DNA of 55,149 nucleotides from Stenotrophomonas maltophilia. GTDB lineage: Bacteria; Pseudomonadota; Gammaproteobacteria; Xanthomonadales; Xanthomonadaceae. Location: positions 1-55,149 of the forward strand of contig NZ_RXLZ01000030.1 in assembly GCF_003970865.1 (NCBI RefSeq), given 5' to 3'. Made by a program: the position numbers and the translations under genes. A model generated the notes under the pieces. That model made no database searches and was not told where the DNA came from. It saw only the letters and a program-made list of their open reading frames with translations. Shown piece after piece: positions 8,716 to 17,144 of the stretch; within the stretch, counting starts at the first letter, position 1, and every line of letters starts with the position of its first letter.

Positions 8716-10140
8716 TCAGCCTTCCATCTGCTCCAGCTCCTTGCCCTTGGTCTCGCCTACGTAGCGGACCACGAAGAAAACCGAGAGGATCGCTACGACG
8801 GCGTAGATGCCGTAGGCGCCGGCCAGGCCGATGCCGGCCAGCAGCATCGGGAAGGTCACGGTGATCGCGAAATTCGACGTCCACTGCGCGGCACCGGCAA
8901 CGGCCAATGCCGGGCCGCGGATCTGGTTGGGGAACATCTCGCCCAGCATCACCCACATCACCGGTCCCCAGGACATGTTGAAGAACACCACGTAGACGTT
9001 GGCCGCGACCAGTGCCAGCCGGCCCATGCCGTCGGACAACTGCAGGCGACCGTCGGCCAGGCTGCCACTGGCGAACGCGACCACCATCAGCACCAGCGCC
9101 ACCGACATGCCGACCGAGCCGATCCACAGCAGCGGCTTGCGCCCGATGCGGTCAATCAGCAGCACCGTCAGCAGGCAGGCACCGATGCTCAGCGCGCCGG
9201 ACAGCACGTTGATCAGCAGCGCGTCGCTTTCCGAAAAGCCGACCGCCTGCCACAGCACTGCGCCGTAGTAGAACACCACGTTGATGCCGACCAGCTGCTG
9301 GAACATGGCCAGGCCGATGCCCACCCAGAGGATCGGCCGCAGCTTGCCGCTGACCGTGTCGCGCAGGTCACTGAAGCGCGGCTTGTGCTGGTCCTGGGCC
9401 AGGCTGGCTTCGATCTCGGCCTGCTTGGCCGCTGCTGCGGCCTCGCCGTACAGCCGCGACAGTACTGCCCTCGCCTGCTGCTGGCGCCCTTTCAGGACCA
9501 GGAAGCGCGGGCTTTCCGGAATCACCAGCAACAACAGCAGGAACAGCCCGGACGGCAACGCCTGCATCCAGAACATCCAGCGCCAGGCCTCATGGCCCAG
9601 CCATAGCGGCTCGGTCGACGCCCCAGCGGCACGGGCCAGCAGGTAATTGCTGAGGAAGGCCGCGAACAGGCCGCAGATGATCGCCATCTGCTGCACCGTG
9701 GCCAAGCGCCCGCGATAGCGCGCCGAGGCCACCTCGGCAATGTAGGCCGGCGACATCACGCTGGCCGCGCCCACCGCGAAGCCGCCGAGCACGCGTGCGG
9801 CGATGAACAGCCAGGAAGCGTGAGCGGCACCGGCGCCCAGCGCCGAGACCAGGAACATCAGCGCCGAGGCGATCAGCACGCCACGACGGCCCAGGCGATC
9901 ACCCAGCCAGCCGGCCAGGAAGGCACCGATCGCGCAGCCCAGCAGCATCGAGGCGACTTCGAAACCGAGCGCCGCCTCACTGGAGTTGAAGGCCTGGCGC
10001 AGGCCATCGACCGTGCCATTGATGACACCACTGTCGAAGCCGAACAGGAATCCACCGAGCGTGGCCACGCAGCTGATCAGGACGATGAATGCAGTGTTCT
10101 CACCGCCATGGGAGGCGATGTTGGGCTGGGCTGGTGACAT
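8716..10140 (-). CDS. Sugar porter family MFS transporter
   Basis: A 474-residue, 12-helix transporter of the sugar porter family (XylE/GalP/GLUT type), probably a sugar-proton symporter in the inner membrane. Family motifs are visible: GGFLFGFDSGVINGT in helix 1, DRLGRR between helices 2 and 3, PESPRFLV before the central loop, and DRIGRKPLL in the second half. The frame stays open far upstream, but homology starts at MSPAQPN, so the ATG at 10140 is chosen. It is divergent from fdxA. The substrate cannot be assigned. Confidence 0.92.
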   Translation of the reverse strand: MSPAQPNIASHGGENTAFIVLISCVATLGGFLFGFDSGVINGTVDGLRQAFNSSEAALGFEVASMLLGCAIGAFLAGWLGDRLGRRGVLIASALMFLVSALGAGAAHASWLFIAARVLGGFAVGAASVMSPAYIAEVASARYRGRLATVQQMAIICGLFAAFLSNYLLARAAGASTEPLWLGHEAWRWMFWMQALPSGLFLLLLLVIPESPRFLVLKGRQQQARAVLSRLYGEAAAAAKQAEIEASLAQDQHKPRFSDLRDTVSGKLRPILWVGIGLAMFQQLVGINVVFYYGAVLWQAVGFSESDALLINVLSGALSIGACLLTVLLIDRIGRKPLLWIGSVGMSVALVLMVVAFASGSLADGRLQLSDGMGRLALVAANVYVVFFNMSWGPVMWVMLGEMFPNQIRGPALAVAGAAQWTSNFAITVTFPMLLAGIGLAGAYGIYAVVAILSVFFVVRYVGETKGKELEQMEG

Positions 10141-10269
10141 GGGCGATCCTGCTGGGAAGGGGGCCGGCCATCCGACGCAGCCGGCTGACCCGCAGCGTCG
10201 CACAGGCCTCACCCCACCGCCAATGACCACCACGGCCGCGCCTGCCAGACGCCCGATTTCCGCCCCGCG

Positions 10270-10299
10270 CCGACACCGGGGGCCAACCTGTTCTAGAAT
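10270..10299 (+). promoter_or_regulatory. Possible promoter of the ferredoxin gene
   Basis: A -10-like TAGAAT (10294-10299) with a weak CCGACA (10270-10275) 18 bases upstream, about 33 bases before the fdxA start. It lies in the 192-base gap between the divergent sugar transporter and fdxA. No other feature is visible there. Confidence 0.35.
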
Positions 10300-10332
10300 T
10301 GGCGGGTTCAGGAATCGATCCACCCCCAGCCC

Positions 10333-10656
10333 ATGCCCTTTGTCGTCACCGAAAACTGCATCAAGTGCAAACACACCGATTGCGTGGAAGTATGCCCCGT
10401 GGATTGCTTCCACGAAGGCCCGAACTTCCTGGTGATCGACCCGGATGAGTGCATCGACTGCACCCTCTGCGAACCGGAATGCCCGGTCAACGCGATCTTC
10501 CCGGAGGACGATGTTCCTGCCGGCCAGGAGAGCTTCGTCGCCCTCAACGCCGAGCTGGCGAAAGAGTGGCCGGTGCTGACCGTGCGCAAGGACCCGCCCG
10601 CCGACGCCGGCGAATGGGACGGCAAGCCGGACAAGCTGAAGCTGCTGGAGCGCTGA
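10333..10656 (+). CDS. fdxA: 7Fe ferredoxin, FdxA type
   Basis: A 107-residue electron carrier expected to hold one [3Fe-4S] and one [4Fe-4S] cluster. Cysteines 9, 12, 17, 21 and 25 form [17 protein letters not shown], and cysteines 40, 43, 46 and 50 form [11 protein letters not shown]. The pattern and the ~60-residue C-terminal extension ending [13 protein letters not shown] match Azotobacter vinelandii ferredoxin I. It is monocistronic, with a strong terminator after it. Confidence 0.96.
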   Translation: MPFVVTENCIKCKHTDCVEVCPVDCFHEGPNFLVIDPDECIDCTLCEPECPVNAIFPEDDVPAGQESFVALNAELAKEWPVLTVRKDPPADAGEWDGKPDKLKLLER

Positions 10657-10676
10657 GAAGCGCCCACGGCGGCAAC

Positions 10677-10710
10677 GAAAAGGGCGCCCGCGGGCGCCCT
10701 TTTCTGTTTT
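10677..10710 (+). terminator. Rho-independent terminator of fdxA
   Basis: A self-complementary GGGCGCCCGCGGGCGCCC stem flanked by AAAA and TTTT, with further T residues, 20 bases after the fdxA stop. Confidence 0.9.
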
Positions 10711-10712
10711 CC

Positions 10713-10833
10713 GGTAGGCGCCAACCGCAGGATCCGGCATGCCAACCTTGCGGTCCGGCAGGTGCCAACCTTGCGATCCGGTAGGTGCCAACCTTGGTTG
10801 GCACAGAAGCGCCGACCAGGGTCGGCCTCTACC
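10713..10833. repeat. Tandem degenerate REP-like units
   Basis: Four direct copies of a 21-25 base unit built around GGTAGGTGCCAACC begin at 10713, 10736, 10757 and 10780. The last copy closes on itself as GTGCCAACC-ttGGTTGGCAC. A CGACCAGGGTCG hairpin ending in CTACC follows. These are diverged SMAG-like palindromes stacked in tandem between fdxA and the 3' end of the bamC-like gene. Confidence 0.7.
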
Positions 10834-10875
10834 CGGGCAGGTGCGGACCTGGGCCCGCACCAACGCGACCGGCCC

Positions 10876-11391
10876 TTACTGGGCCAGCTTCGCCTTCAGC
10901 GCGGCGATCAGCTTCACCGGTGCTTCGGCGGTGGCCGGCAGGCCACGCGGGTCGACCGCGGAGATATAGGCGCCGGCATCGACGGCGACCACGCGGACCA
11001 GGAAGTTGCTGCCTTCGTAGGCCACGTCGTACGAGCCCAGCAGCTGCGCGCGGCTGGCGATGGTCACGCCTTCCACGCCTTCCAGCGCGGTGCCGACCTT
11101 GGCGAAAGCCTCGTCCTTGCCGCCGGCGATGGTGAAACCGGTGTTGCCCACGGCCGGGGCCGCAGCCACCGGGGCCGCCGGCTTGGTCGCCGAGGCAAGG
11201 GTCGGCACCTTGTTGTCACTGGTGGCGTTGGGCAGGTTCAGGTCCGGCGGCACTTCCAGCGGACGCATTTCCGGGGCCAGGGCGTAGTCGCCCTTGACGC
11301 CACGCTTGAAGCAGCCGGTGGTGCCGGCGGCAACGGCCACCGCAAGCAGGGCGTAGGACAGCACGCGGACGGTGGATACGGATTGACGCAT
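10876..11391 (-). CDS. bamC: BamC-like lipoprotein (short NlpB homologue)
   Basis: A 171-residue lipoprotein with signal peptide and lipobox ending at Cys27 (GTTGC). It starts 32 bases after dapA, and the order bamC-dapA with divergent gcvR-bcp is the same as in E. coli. The segment right after the cysteine (KRGVKGDYALAPEMRPLEVPPDLNLP) resembles the unstructured BamC lasso that docks on BamD. E. coli BamC is twice as long, with two helix-grip domains; here only one C-terminal domain (~95-171) can fit. The role in outer-membrane protein assembly is inferred from synteny and the N-terminal motif. Confidence 0.75.
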   Translation of the reverse strand: MRQSVSTVRVLSYALLAVAVAAGTTGCFKRGVKGDYALAPEMRPLEVPPDLNLPNATSDNKVPTLASATKPAAPVAAAPAVGNTGFTIAGGKDEAFAKVGTALEGVEGVTIASRAQLLGSYDVAYEGSNFLVRVVAVDAGAYISAVDPRGLPATAEAPVKLIAALKAKLAQ

Positions 11392-11423
11392 GTGAATCTC
11401 CTGGGTCAGACCAAGACGGAAGG

Positions 11424-12317
11424 TCAGTGGCTGGAAAGGGCTTCGAGGGCGGCGATGTCGCCGGCAAGGTGATCGGCCGCCGGATGATGCGGCGCCGACA
11501 GCGGCAGCAGCGGCAGGCGCAGGTCGTGACCGATGCCGATGCGGCGCAGCAGCGCCTTGACCGGAATCGGGTTCGGTTCAACACCGCAGAAGTCATGGAA
11601 CGGCTGCAGGCGCGCATCCCAGGACCCGGTGGCTTCGTGGTCGTGGGCGGCGGCCAGCTCGCACATCCGGCGATAGGCGCCGGGCAGCACGTTGGAGCCG
11701 ACCGAGATCAGGCCATCGATACCGGCCTGGATCGAGCGCGCCGCCGTACCGTCGTCGCCGCTGAGCACGGCGAACTGCGGGCTGCGCAGGGCGAGCAGCG
11801 CCTGCACCCGGCCGGTGTCGCCCACCGCCTCCTTGATGCCGACGATGTTGGGGTGGCTGGCCAGTTCGGCCACGGTCTCCGGCTGCATGTCGCAACCGGT
11901 ACGGCCGGGCACGTTGTACAGCACGACCGGCAACCCGCCCTGGTCGGCGACCGCGCGGTAGTGGGCGATCAGGCCGGCCTGGGTCGGCCGTACGTACGGC
12001 GGGGTGACCACCAGCGCGTGGCTGGCGCCGAGCGCGGCCGCACGGCGGGTCTGTTCAATGGTTTTGGCGGTACCGGACAGGCCGGTGCCGGCCATGACCG
12101 GGATGCGGCCGCCGATGCGTTCGACCGCGCTGGCCAGCAGCAGGTCGTACTCGGCATCGGTGAGGGTGGCCGCTTCGCCGGTCGAACCGGCAACGACAAC
12201 GCCATGGACGCCACCTTCCAGTTGCAGGTGCAGCAGGCGCTGCCAACCGTCGGGATCTAGGGCGCCGTCGGCCCGGAACGGGGTCGCCAGCGCGGTGATG
12301 AGGCCGGAAAGGGACAA
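11424..12317 (-). CDS. dapA: 4-hydroxy-tetrahydrodipicolinate synthase
   Basis: Condenses pyruvate and aspartate semialdehyde in lysine and diaminopimelate synthesis. The 297-residue TIM barrel shows GSTGEAATL, the tyrosine of [10 protein letters not shown] and the Schiff-base lysine in NIVGIKEA. The frame is open to 12449, but homology begins at [13 protein letters not shown] therefore choose TTG at 12317, preceded by AAGAGCAG as ribosome binding site. It faces gcvR-like across a divergent gap and runs into the bamC-like gene. Confidence 0.95.
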   Translation of the reverse strand: MSLSGLITALATPFRADGALDPDGWQRLLHLQLEGGVHGVVVAGSTGEAATLTDAEYDLLLASAVERIGGRIPVMAGTGLSGTAKTIEQTRRAAALGASHALVVTPPYVRPTQAGLIAHYRAVADQGGLPVVLYNVPGRTGCDMQPETVAELASHPNIVGIKEAVGDTGRVQALLALRSPQFAVLSGDDGTAARSIQAGIDGLISVGSNVLPGAYRRMCELAAAHDHEATGSWDARLQPFHDFCGVEPNPIPVKALLRRIGIGHDLRLPLLPLSAPHHPAADHLAGDIAALEALSSH

Positions 12318-12481
12318 GGACGTGCTGCTCTTGGCTGGGAAGGGAAAACGCCCGCCACGAAAGGCCGGGGCTGACCTGAATGTTACTTGCGGCGCGAAAG
12401 CACGGGCAAGTATGCTGGACACCGGTGGATCCCCGCCTCTGGCGGGCATTCAGACTAACGCATGCATTACCCGGAATCGCC

Positions 12482-13042
12482 TTGACCGACACCACCCCGC
12501 GCCCCGCGCCGAGCGAAAACCACCTCCTGATCAACGCCTACACGACGCATCCGGAGTCCCCCCTGCTGTCCGTCACCCGCCGCATCGCCGACAGCGGCTG
12601 CAATCTGGTGGACGCACGCCTGGCCACGGTCGGCCGCGATGTCTCGGTCACCGCCCTGGCCACCGGCTCGTGGGATTCGGTGGCCAAGCTGGAGGCGATG
12701 CTGACCCGGCTGGAGCGCGAGGAAGGCCTGAAGCTGGTCTGGTACCGCACCGCCGCCAAGCAGGCGCAGTCCAACCTGCTGCCGTACATCGTCGAGGTGA
12801 TCGCCGCCGACAAGCCGGGCATCCTGTTCCAGCTGGCCGATTTCTTCGACCGCCAGGGCATCACCATCGAGAACCTGCAGAGCACGCGCTACCGCGCCAT
12901 GCAGACCGGTGCGGAGATGTTCAGCGCGCAGGTCACCATCGGCGTGCCGGCCAACATGCACATCGCCGCGCTGCGCGACGACTTCCTTGAATTCTGCGAC
13001 CACCTGAACCTGGACGCGATCATGGATCCGATGAAATTCTGA
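12482..13042 (+). CDS. gcvR: GcvR-like double ACT-domain regulator
   Basis: A 186-residue protein with two ACT domains (about 12-90 and 97-175; the second contains ADKPGILFQLADFF). In E. coli GcvR binds GcvA and prevents activation of the glycine cleavage operon. The dapA-divergent gcvR-bcp order is conserved with E. coli, which supports the name. TTG at 12482 is chosen because the upstream in-frame codons are not conserved-looking and the nearby ATG is out of frame. The start is uncertain by tens of bases. Confidence 0.8.
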   Translation: MTDTTPRPAPSENHLLINAYTTHPESPLLSVTRRIADSGCNLVDARLATVGRDVSVTALATGSWDSVAKLEAMLTRLEREEGLKLVWYRTAAKQAQSNLLPYIVEVIAADKPGILFQLADFFDRQGITIENLQSTRYRAMQTGAEMFSAQVTIGVPANMHIAALRDDFLEFCDHLNLDAIMDPMKF

Positions 13043-13121
13043 TTCTTCGCGCGCCTCTCACGGGCGCGTGGCGTTTCATGCAATTGTCGTAGAAAGAACC
13101 CAGGCTCGACAGAAGGACCTC

Positions 13122-13601
13122 ATGAACAACGGCGATACCCTGGACAGCACCACCCTCTCCCTGCCGCTGGCGCTGTCCGGTGGCGAACAGGCCACTCTCG
13201 GCGACTACGCCGGCCACTGGCTGGTGCTGTACTTCTATCCCAAGGACAGCACCCCCGGCTGCACCACCGAAGGCATCGACTTCAACGCACTGCTGCCGAA
13301 GTTCAAGAAGGCAGGCGCGGTGGTACTTGGTGTCTCGCGCGACTCGGTGAAGTCGCACGACAATTTCTGTGCCAAACAGGGCTTCAACTTCCCGCTGGTC
13401 AGCGACGGCGACGAAGCGCTGTGCAGCGCCTTCGACGTGATCAAGATGAAGAACATGTACGGCAAGCAGGTACGTGGCATCGAACGCAGCACCTTCCTGA
13501 TTTCCCCCGACAGCCGCATCGTGCAGTCCTGGCGCAAGGTCAAGGTTGCCGGCCATGCCGATGCCGTTCTCGCCGAACTGAAGGCCTCCCAGTCCAAGTG
13601 A
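13122..13601 (+). CDS. bcp: PrxQ/BCP thiol peroxidase
   Basis: Reduces peroxides with thioredoxin. The 159-residue protein has the peroxidatic cysteine Cys47 in DSTPGCTTE. The second cysteine of E. coli BCP, five residues on, is absent; instead Cys83 (DNFC) lies 36 residues downstream. This is the same spacing as Cys48-Cys84 of Xanthomonas campestris PrxQ, an atypical 2-Cys enzyme. The ATG follows AGAAGGA at a good distance. It follows gcvR by 79 bases. Confidence 0.95.
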   Translation: MNNGDTLDSTTLSLPLALSGGEQATLGDYAGHWLVLYFYPKDSTPGCTTEGIDFNALLPKFKKAGAVVLGVSRDSVKSHDNFCAKQGFNFPLVSDGDEALCSAFDVIKMKNMYGKQVRGIERSTFLISPDSRIVQSWRKVKVAGHADAVLAELKASQSK

Positions 13602-13685
13602 GTCCCACTGCCTACTGTGTCTGCCATCACCCTGCCCCGCAGCAGGTCGTGGTGGTTTTTCCCTGTCCGTAACCAGGAATCGACG

Positions 13686-15086
13686 ATGACCCGAGGCAAG
13701 CGCATCTACGTGCTGGATACCAACGTGCTGATGCACGATCCCACCGCGCTGTTCAAATTCGAGGAGCACGACGTCTACCTGCCCATGCAGGTGATCGAGG
13801 AGCTGGACAACGGCAAGAAGGGCACCTCCGAGGCGAGTCGCAACGCCCGCCAGGTGAGCCGCTTCCTCAATGAGCTGGTGCAGGAATCCGGCCTGGACAA
13901 CCTGGCCGACGGCATTCCGCTGCAGCGCCCCAATGGCCTGCAGCTGCGCGGCAAGCAGAGCGCCGGCAAGCTGCGCTTCCAGACCAGCCATTTCGACGCG
14001 GGCAAGAGCTTTGGCAAGGTCATTCCCGACAATGCCATCCTCGGCGCGATCCTGGCGCTGAAGGAAGAAACCCCGGACCTGCCGGTGGTGTTCGTTTCCA
14101 AGGACATCAACCTGCGGATCAAGGCCGCCATCGCCGGCATCGTGTCCGAGGACTACGAGAACGACCGTGCGCTGGACGATTTCAGCCTGCTCTACACCGG
14201 CGCCACCGAGCTGCCGGAAGACTTCTGGAAGCGCCACGGCGACGACCTGCGCAGCTGGAGCGACAAGGGCCGCACGCATTACGAAATCCTCGCGCAGGAT
14301 GGCGAGGAGTGGTACCCGAACCAGTACGTCTACCTGCCCGGCGAAGACGAGGTCGAACTGCGTGTCAGCCGCGTGGTCGGCGACGGCAAGGTGGTGCTGT
14401 CGCTGGTCGATGATTTCCGCCATGGCAGCCATGCCGTATGGGGCATCAGCGCACGCAACCGTGAGCAGAACTTCGCGCTCAATGCACTGATGGACCCGGA
14501 GATCGACTTCGTCACGCTGCTGGGCACCGCCGGCACCGGCAAGACCCTGCTGGCGCTGGCTGCCGGCCTGGCGCAGACGATGGACCAGCAGCGCTACCGC
14601 GAGATCATCATGACCCGCGCCACGGTCAGCGTCGGCGAGGACATCGGTTTCCTGCCCGGCACCGAGGAAGAGAAGATGACGCCGTGGATGGGCGCGTTGA
14701 CCGACAACCTGGAAGTGCTCACGCACAACCAGGAAGGCGGCACCTGGGGCCGCCAGGCCACCAACGACCTGCTGGCCAGCCGCATCAAGATCCGCTCGAT
14801 GAACTTCATGCGCGGCCGCACCTTCCTGTCGCGCTACCTGATTCTGGACGAAGCACAGAACCTCACCCCGAAGCAGATGAAGACGCTGATCACCCGTGCC
14901 GGCCCCGGCACCAAGATCGTCTGCCTGGGCAACGTCGAGCAGATCGACACCCCGTACCTGACCGAGACCACCTCGGGCCTGACCTACGCGGTGGATCGCT
15001 TCAAGAACTGGCCGCACAGCGCACACATCACCCTGCGCCGTGGCGAGCGCTCGCGCCTGGCCGACTACGCTTCGGAGGTGTTGTGA
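13686..15086 (+). CDS. PhoH-family PIN domain plus ATPase protein
   Basis: A 466-residue fusion of an N-terminal PIN ribonuclease-like domain (about 1-140, opening YVLDTNVLMHDP with acidic residues typical of PIN) and a C-terminal PhoH ATPase. The ATPase domain has Walker A GTAGTGKT and Walker B LILDEAQNL. This is the PhoH2/YlaK architecture; members are reported to couple RNA unwinding and cleavage. The chosen ATG follows AGGAATCGACG. Its last codons overlap the start of the following lipoprotein by GTGA. Confidence 0.93.
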   Translation: MTRGKRIYVLDTNVLMHDPTALFKFEEHDVYLPMQVIEELDNGKKGTSEASRNARQVSRFLNELVQESGLDNLADGIPLQRPNGLQLRGKQSAGKLRFQTSHFDAGKSFGKVIPDNAILGAILALKEETPDLPVVFVSKDINLRIKAAIAGIVSEDYENDRALDDFSLLYTGATELPEDFWKRHGDDLRSWSDKGRTHYEILAQDGEEWYPNQYVYLPGEDEVELRVSRVVGDGKVVLSLVDDFRHGSHAVWGISARNREQNFALNALMDPEIDFVTLLGTAGTGKTLLALAAGLAQTMDQQRYREIIMTRATVSVGEDIGFLPGTEEEKMTPWMGALTDNLEVLTHNQEGGTWGRQATNDLLASRIKIRSMNFMRGRTFLSRYLILDEAQNLTPKQMKTLITRAGPGTKIVCLGNVEQIDTPYLTETTSGLTYAVDRFKNWPHSAHITLRRGERSRLADYASEVL

Positions 15087-15589
15087 ACCGCTGCACCCGC
15101 CTGCTGCTGCCCACGGCTGCGATCACCCTCGCAGCCGTGCTCGGCGCCTGCACCACCACGCGCGGCCCGGCCAGCGTACCGACCGCCGAGCGTACCGGCC
15201 AGTCCTGGGTGGTCACCCGCCCGATCATCGCCGCGCAGGTGCTCGACACCTGCTCGCGCGCCAGCCCCGGCCGCGAGGCCGGACGGGTCAGCGGCTACTG
15301 GGCACCCAGCCGGCAGCAGATCGATCAGCTGGAAGCACAGCTGTCGTCGCTGGAGGCACAGGTACCGAAGGTGCTGGACTTCGACCGCCAGTACGTCGGC
15401 ATCGAAAGCGCGGGCAAGCGGCTGATCTACATCAACGCCTTCCACCTGCCCGACGACAGCGGCATCAATCCGGCACGCGAAGCGATCCGCGTCTGTGACG
15501 GCGGCACGCAGTTCTGGGGCGCGGTGTTCGACCCGGCCAGCAACACCTTCAGCGAGCTGCAGTTCAACGGCGGCTTCGGCGGGCCCTGA
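15083..15589 (+). CDS. Small lipoprotein of unknown function
   Basis: A 168-residue protein starting at a GTG that overlaps the phoH-family stop (GTGA). It has a signal peptide with lipobox LGAC and cysteine 23. Two further cysteines (DTC and RVC) in the mature part could form a disulphide. No catalytic motif is recognisable. The overlap implies translational coupling to the PIN-PhoH protein, but a functional link between a cytosolic RNA factor and an envelope lipoprotein is not obvious. Confidence 0.8.
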   Translation: MNRCTRLLLPTAAITLAAVLGACTTTRGPASVPTAERTGQSWVVTRPIIAAQVLDTCSRASPGREAGRVSGYWAPSRQQIDQLEAQLSSLEAQVPKVLDFDRQYVGIESAGKRLIYINAFHLPDDSGINPAREAIRVCDGGTQFWGAVFDPASNTFSELQFNGGFGGP

Positions 15590-15601
15590 GGGGCCCCGCC
15601 G

Positions 15602-16270
15602 ATGGGAATACGCCTGCCCACCTGGGTCTGGATCGGCGCGGTCGCGCTCTCGTGCGTGGCCGGCATGGTCAACGTGGTCGGCTTCCTCGGCTTCGAGCAC
15701 CAGGCCGTCAGCCACATGACCGGCAGCACCAGCCAGCTCGGCATGGCGCTGGCCCAGGGTGACTGGCGTGCGGTCGGCCACCTGTGGGGACTGCTGATCG
15801 CGTTCTCGCTGGGCGCGATGCTCAGCGGCCTGCTGATCCAGGACAGCGCCCTGCAGCTGGGCCGTCGCTACGGCGTGGCGCTGGCACTGGAATCGGCGCT
15901 GCTGCTGGTGGCCATTCCGCTGTTCGAACAGCACCAGATCTGGGGCGCCCTGGCCGCCGCCATGGCCTGCGGCCTGCAGAACGCGATGGCCACCACCTTC
16001 AGTGGCGCAGTGGTGCGCACCACCCACCTCAGCGGCATGTTCACCGACCTCGGCATCGGCCTGGGCCACCTGCTGCGTGGGCTGCCGCTGCAGGTACGAC
16101 GGCTGACCCTCAGCGGCCTGATCATCAGCGGCTTCCTCGCCGGCGGCATCCTCGGCGCCTGGCTGTTCATGCGCTGGCAGTACGACGCCCTGCTCGCCCC
16201 CGCCCTGCTGACCGGCCTGACCGGGCTGGGCTATGTGATGTACCAGCAATGGGCGCGCTGGCGGCATTGA
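15602..16270 (+). CDS. DUF1275 (YoaK-like) membrane protein
   Basis: A 222-residue, roughly six-helix inner-membrane protein. It has the DUF1275 hallmarks near the N-terminus: a helix ending AGMVNVVGFLGF, then the VSHMTGSTSQLG segment, and FSGAVVRTTHLSGMFTDLG midway. The function of this family is unknown. It begins 13 bases after the lipoprotein, so it probably shares the phoH-family transcript. Confidence 0.88.
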   Translation: MGIRLPTWVWIGAVALSCVAGMVNVVGFLGFEHQAVSHMTGSTSQLGMALAQGDWRAVGHLWGLLIAFSLGAMLSGLLIQDSALQLGRRYGVALALESALLLVAIPLFEQHQIWGALAAAMACGLQNAMATTFSGAVVRTTHLSGMFTDLGIGLGHLLRGLPLQVRRLTLSGLIISGFLAGGILGAWLFMRWQYDALLAPALLTGLTGLGYVMYQQWARWRH

Positions 16271-16278
16271 ATCAAAGG

Positions 16279-16302
16279 CATCCACGCATGGCGTGGATCT
16301 AC
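16279..16302. repeat. Single SMAG-type palindrome
   Basis: ATCCACGC-atg-GCGTGGAT followed by CTAC (the reverse complement of the GTAG head), between the DUF1275 gene and thiD. The same palindrome recurs at 18742-18760 and 18805-18827. Confidence 0.8.
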
Positions 16303-16334
16303 CTTCCCCTGCTGGACCACGGCACAATCAACCG

Positions 16335-17144
16335 ATGAGCCCGACCACTCCCGTTTCAGCCCTCACCATCGCCGGCTCCGACTCCGGCGGCGGCGCTGGC
16401 GTCCCTGCCGATCTCAAAGCCTTCGCCGCGCACCGCGTGCATGGCCTGGCCGTGTTCGCCGCACTGACCGCACAGAACACCCGTGGCGTCACCGCCGTGC
16501 ACGTGCCACCGATCGCCTTCCTGCAGGCACAGATCGAAGCCTGCTTCGATGACTTCGACATCCATGCGGTGAAACTCGGCATGCTGGCCAACGCCGAGGT
16601 GATCCATGCCGTCGCCGATGCACTGGAAAAGCATCGCCCGCCGCACGTGGTACTGGACCCGGTGATGGTCGCCACCAGCGGTGCACGCCTGCTGGAGGAA
16701 AGTGCGCTCAAGGCCATGCGTGAACGCCTGCTGCCGCTGGCGACGCTGGTTACACCGAATACGCCGGAAGCAGAACTCCTGATCGGCCGGAAGATCGGCA
16801 ACGGCGATGACGCCGAACAGGCGGCCTCCGCCCTGCTCGACCTCGGTGCCGGCGCCGTGCTGCTGAAGGGTGGCCACCTGCTTGAGGGCAATCGCGTGAT
16901 CGATCGTTACTTCGACGGCGTCAGCAGCGAAGAATTCATCCACGCCCGCCTGCCGCTCGATGCTCATGGCACCGGCTGCACGCTGGCCTCGGCCATCGCC
17001 GCACAGCTGTGCAACGGACTGAGCCTGGCCAACGCCTGCGAAGCCGGTATCGACTACGTCGCACGCGGACTGCAGCAGGGCTATGCCCCCGGCCGCAGCG
17101 AGGTGCTGGTGCTCGATCACTTCGGCGCGGCACCACACGCATGA
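16335..17144 (+). CDS. thiD: Hydroxymethylpyrimidine/phosphomethylpyrimidine kinase
   Basis: Phosphorylates HMP and HMP-P for thiamine synthesis. The 269-residue ribokinase-fold protein shows [18 protein letters not shown] near the N-terminus and [12 protein letters not shown] with the anion-hole region at the C-terminus. The ATG at 16335 starts the conserved region; the upstream extension runs through a SMAG repeat and is rejected. The stop overlaps the downstream hydrolase by ATGA. Confidence 0.96.
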   Translation: MSPTTPVSALTIAGSDSGGGAGVPADLKAFAAHRVHGLAVFAALTAQNTRGVTAVHVPPIAFLQAQIEACFDDFDIHAVKLGMLANAEVIHAVADALEKHRPPHVVLDPVMVATSGARLLEESALKAMRERLLPLATLVTPNTPEAELLIGRKIGNGDDAEQAASALLDLGAGAVLLKGGHLLEGNRVIDRYFDGVSSEEFIHARLPLDAHGTGCTLASAIAAQLCNGLSLANACEAGIDYVARGLQQGYAPGRSEVLVLDHFGAAPHA

